Positions 61,061-64,000 of a DNA stretch of 64,000 nt are shown piece after piece (positions within the stretch are counted from its first letter, which is position 1; every line of letters starts with the position of its first letter). The position numbers and the translations under genes were made by a program. The notes beneath the pieces were generated by a model that saw only the letters and a list, made by a program, of their open reading frames with translations, was not told the origin of the DNA and did not search any database. This DNA comes from Hybos culiciformis (Eukaryota; Arthropoda; Insecta; Diptera; Hybotidae), in assembly GCA_964007475.1 (NCBI GenBank), contig OZ023273.1:120699812-120763811 (forward strand). The letters are read 5' to 3'.

Positions 61061-64000
61061 TGTTTAGTGAAACTTAAGCTAATTAAAATCTCATACAATG
61101 TAAGAATAATAGTATTCATTTAATAGTCAAACACGCTAGTATGTAAATATGTAGCACTATAAAATTGTAGTTAATAATTTTGGACAAAAGCGGAAACTGC
61201 AAAATTCTCAGAAAAAAATAGTTTAGAATTTTATATTTTAGCACAAAGTATTAAATTATCAGACGTACGGAAAACAAAATCAACGCTTTTTCTAGCTAAG
61301 AACTGTTGTCATTAAAAGAGATTATTGTTAGTTAAAATTTTCAAAAAATTGTAAGAAAATAATTGATTCTGAAAAAAAAAATTATATTCATATTGATAAA
61401 AACACAAATCTTGTTTTTAAATCAAAAGAATTAAATTATTATCATTTATTCAGGATTTGGGTTATAGTTCGTCCATTAAATCTTGTGGGTTTGAGATCGG
61501 ATTAAAATCATTTGAAAATAAAATGTAACAAATTTTTATTTATTTCATCCAAAACGAACATTTTATTAATTTTAATAATGCTTTGATGTTCCTTTCTGAA
61601 ATTATTTGAAACTATAAATTACCATTAAAAAAACATTTAATGTACATATTTAAATTAATTATGGATATTTACATAATGTAAAAAAAATTCAGTTTCATAG
61701 AGTGAACAACTTATAGTAAAAATCTTTAATAAACAAAAAATAAAACTATGAAATATAATAAGCTTCAAAATTATTATTATATTTAAAAAAAACCATAACT
61801 ATTGAATAAAAGTACGAAAGGAACTTTAGCTTAAACTCTAATCTTAAAATATTTCGTACTAAATTAAATTATTTATTATAAATTTGTTTTATTATGTTAC
61901 TTATTAAGCTACTACCTACGCAGGTAAGTTACTTAACCAATATTTAATTACAAATTTTGAATATTTTTAAAATTAAATTAATTAAATTAAATTAAGTTCC
62001 TAGTTGAGACGTTTTCGTTTCTTAACCAATTGATCGATATGCAAGCAGTAAGAAATAAATAAATCACATGTATCTAAAAAAAACTACTAAAATTGTATTA
62101 TTTTTTTTTAGCAGTTTTTAATTCTAATTTCACCTAAAATCTAGGACCTAATAAACGTTCAACATGAAAGATTTAAAAACATGTTTTGTTCTTACACATT
62201 ACTAACTTTAAAAATAATCCGTACAATAATCGATTTTTAAACGAAGCTTCCAACTTTGCGAAGTATTCCAACTAAAAGTTCTATTAAATTAAAGTCGTAA
62301 GAATTCAATTTTTTTTTGCAATACAATTTAATTATTTCTCATATATTGACTAATTAATCGTCCGCTTAGAATTAAATCATTCCTTGCCTGTAGAGTATTA
62401 TTATTACATATGTATGAACCAATATAATTTGCATCGACGCGACGGACGTTATGTATGCAATCTATGTTTAGGTTTTTTAATTAGCAACTCTCAAAAAATA
62501 AAATAATATTTATCTAGAAACTGGTTTAAATCATAATTCAATTTGTAAACATTAGAATTTAATGTTTAGCAATTTATTAAATTAATAGAATTCTGCCAAT
62601 TACGATGGGTTTTATTAGACTTGAGATAGTTTAACAAATTAGTGCCAAACCATAGCTTTAATTGATATTATAGTATAAATTACAGTATACTATGGTATTT
62701 AACCCCAATTTACGAATCTTACTAATCAAGTCTTACAAATAGCACTTACAGTAATTTGCAGAATTTTATTAATTCAATAGAATTGCTGAATATTAAAGTA
62801 AGAATATTTTACTTGCTTAAACTGAATTGAGCAATTAAATCGGTCAAGATTTAATTGCCATACATAAACGATGCTTAACTCTAAATTCTAATGATATAGG
62901 TAAGTTAGTTTACTTTTGCTTTGAACGCCTCCGGGGACGTTTATTTAAAAAAAAAAAAGAAATACAACGCTTTAGAATTTAAACTTTTTGATGATCGAGA
63001 TATACAGGCTGAAAATATTCCAAATAGTCTTTTAAAGGTTTAAAACAATTTTAATCTACCTAGTAAAACCTAGTAAAACCTAGAAACCTAGAAACTGAAA
63101 TTTAATTCATCACAATGAGTAAATAACCTTTCAACCGTTAAAAATTTCGAATATCACCACTGAACCAACTGACTTTTATTTTTTATTATCTAGTAATTTA
63201 TAACCAAAAATGATTAGCGCAAACCAGATTAAGATCTCCAAATTTTCACACCACATTTCACTAATGGTGATAATAAATTTACAAAACTCAATCTACAACA
63301 TATTGCTGAAATTTATTAAAATTCTATTTTTAATTTTATAAATTTTTAGTTCATTTTATATATTCGTACGAAATTGAACAATTTTTAGAAGATTTGATTT
63401 AATATTTTGTAAATGTTCGTAATGATAATGTGATAAAATTATTATGATTAATTATGAATCATAAATTTTACTTAATATCATTATTTATTTGGATTGCGAT
63501 AATATTTGCAAGGTTATATTTACCTATGTATTTTTACAAAATTTTATTTTGATTGTCAGGCATTTGGATCTCATTTTTCCAAACATTATTTCACTATAAA
63601 TATCCTTTTTACACAATACTTTAATACTTATTTATAATTTTACTCCAAATTTCCAAATTAAAAAACTATTACCTTTGGGATATATATACTGAACGCGATG
63701 TGCGTGACGCAAACGACGGGGGCAAAATTAAAACATATGTCCGTTCAGTATATTCCAGGGGTTAGAATAATTACAATACCATAATTAGTAATGATACAAA
63801 AAGAAAGGGTGCCTTATATTGAATAGATAATTTAAAGAAAAAATGTGTGGAAAATAAGAAAAAATATCCTTAAATAGAGCTGACTCTTTAATTATATAAA
63901 TTCCGTGAATGGAAATGTCAGCTTGTTTTTAAATAAATTGTATGTTTAATAATTTTTTTTTTGAATGGATAATATTAATATCATTGAATTCTCTATATAC
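61061..64000. other. Downstream noncoding region
   Basis: About 2.9 kb of AT-rich DNA beginning with the PITPNC1 3' UTR. I see no further gene. A small inverted repeat at 63684-63753 is listed separately, and a CCTAGTAAAA/CCTAGAAA short tandem stretch lies at about 63058-63090. Confidence 0.5.
63684..63753. repeat. 70-bp foldback with CG-rich centre
   Basis: Exact 12-bp inverted arms, ATATACTGAACG and its complement, enclose a centre holding GATGTGCGTGACGC and AACGACGGGGGC. The centre is GC-rich against AT-rich flanks. It could be a miniature element or a cruciform site. Confidence 0.6.

Overview
The window is nuclear DNA of an insect. It is strongly AT-rich, its genes are split by GT-AG introns, and there is a full Bel-Pao LTR retrotransposon plus several hAT-like and Harbinger-like MITEs. 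The gene set includes a 27 kDa hemolymph glycoprotein family member (DUF1397), which is an insect family. The order cannot be fixed from the sequence alone. Six host genes were rebuilt exon by exon. In each, reading phase closes across every junction and the protein matches a known family.

Layout. 1-16.8 kb: gene-poor AT-rich DNA with three clear MITEs (10540-10944, 12942-13458, 13656-14154) and a foldback at 4582-4813. 16.9-32.4 kb: a compact cluster of four genes, TRIAP1 (+), C1QBP/p32 (-), HPS4 (+) and LAPTM4 (-). TRIAP1 and C1QBP are tail-to-tail. C1QBP and HPS4 are head-to-head across about 0.6 kb. HPS4 and LAPTM4 are tail-to-tail. 35.2-35.9 kb: a Harbinger-like MITE, probably nested in an older inverted-repeat element. 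35.9-40.9 kb: two unrelated satellite arrays side by side, one with a ~218-bp monomer in a five-monomer higher-order repeat and one with a ~108-bp hairpin-forming monomer. They are bounded by three copies of a shared module and carry two tRNA-Tyr-like pieces in opposite orientation. 41.9-46.4 kb: a secreted or membrane-anchored 27 kDa hemolymph-protein gene (+). 46.8-53.9 kb: a structurally complete, very young Bel-Pao element with a PHD finger at the N terminus of its polyprotein. 55.0-56.7 kb: a hAT MITE and a GC-rich near-perfect palindrome. 57.3-61.1 kb: a PITPNC1/RdgB-beta gene (+) that includes an 8-nt microexon. 61-64 kb: no gene seen.

Functional themes. TRIAP1 and C1QBP are both mitochondrial proteins. 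HPS4 (BLOC-3) and LAPTM4 both act in lysosome and lysosome-related organelle biology. RdgB-beta moves phosphatidylinositol or phosphatidic acid between membranes. Apart from shared gene boundaries, nothing in the sequence shows that these genes are co-regulated. The most unusual material is the paired satellite complex at 35.9-40.9 kb and the young PHD-bearing retrotransposon.
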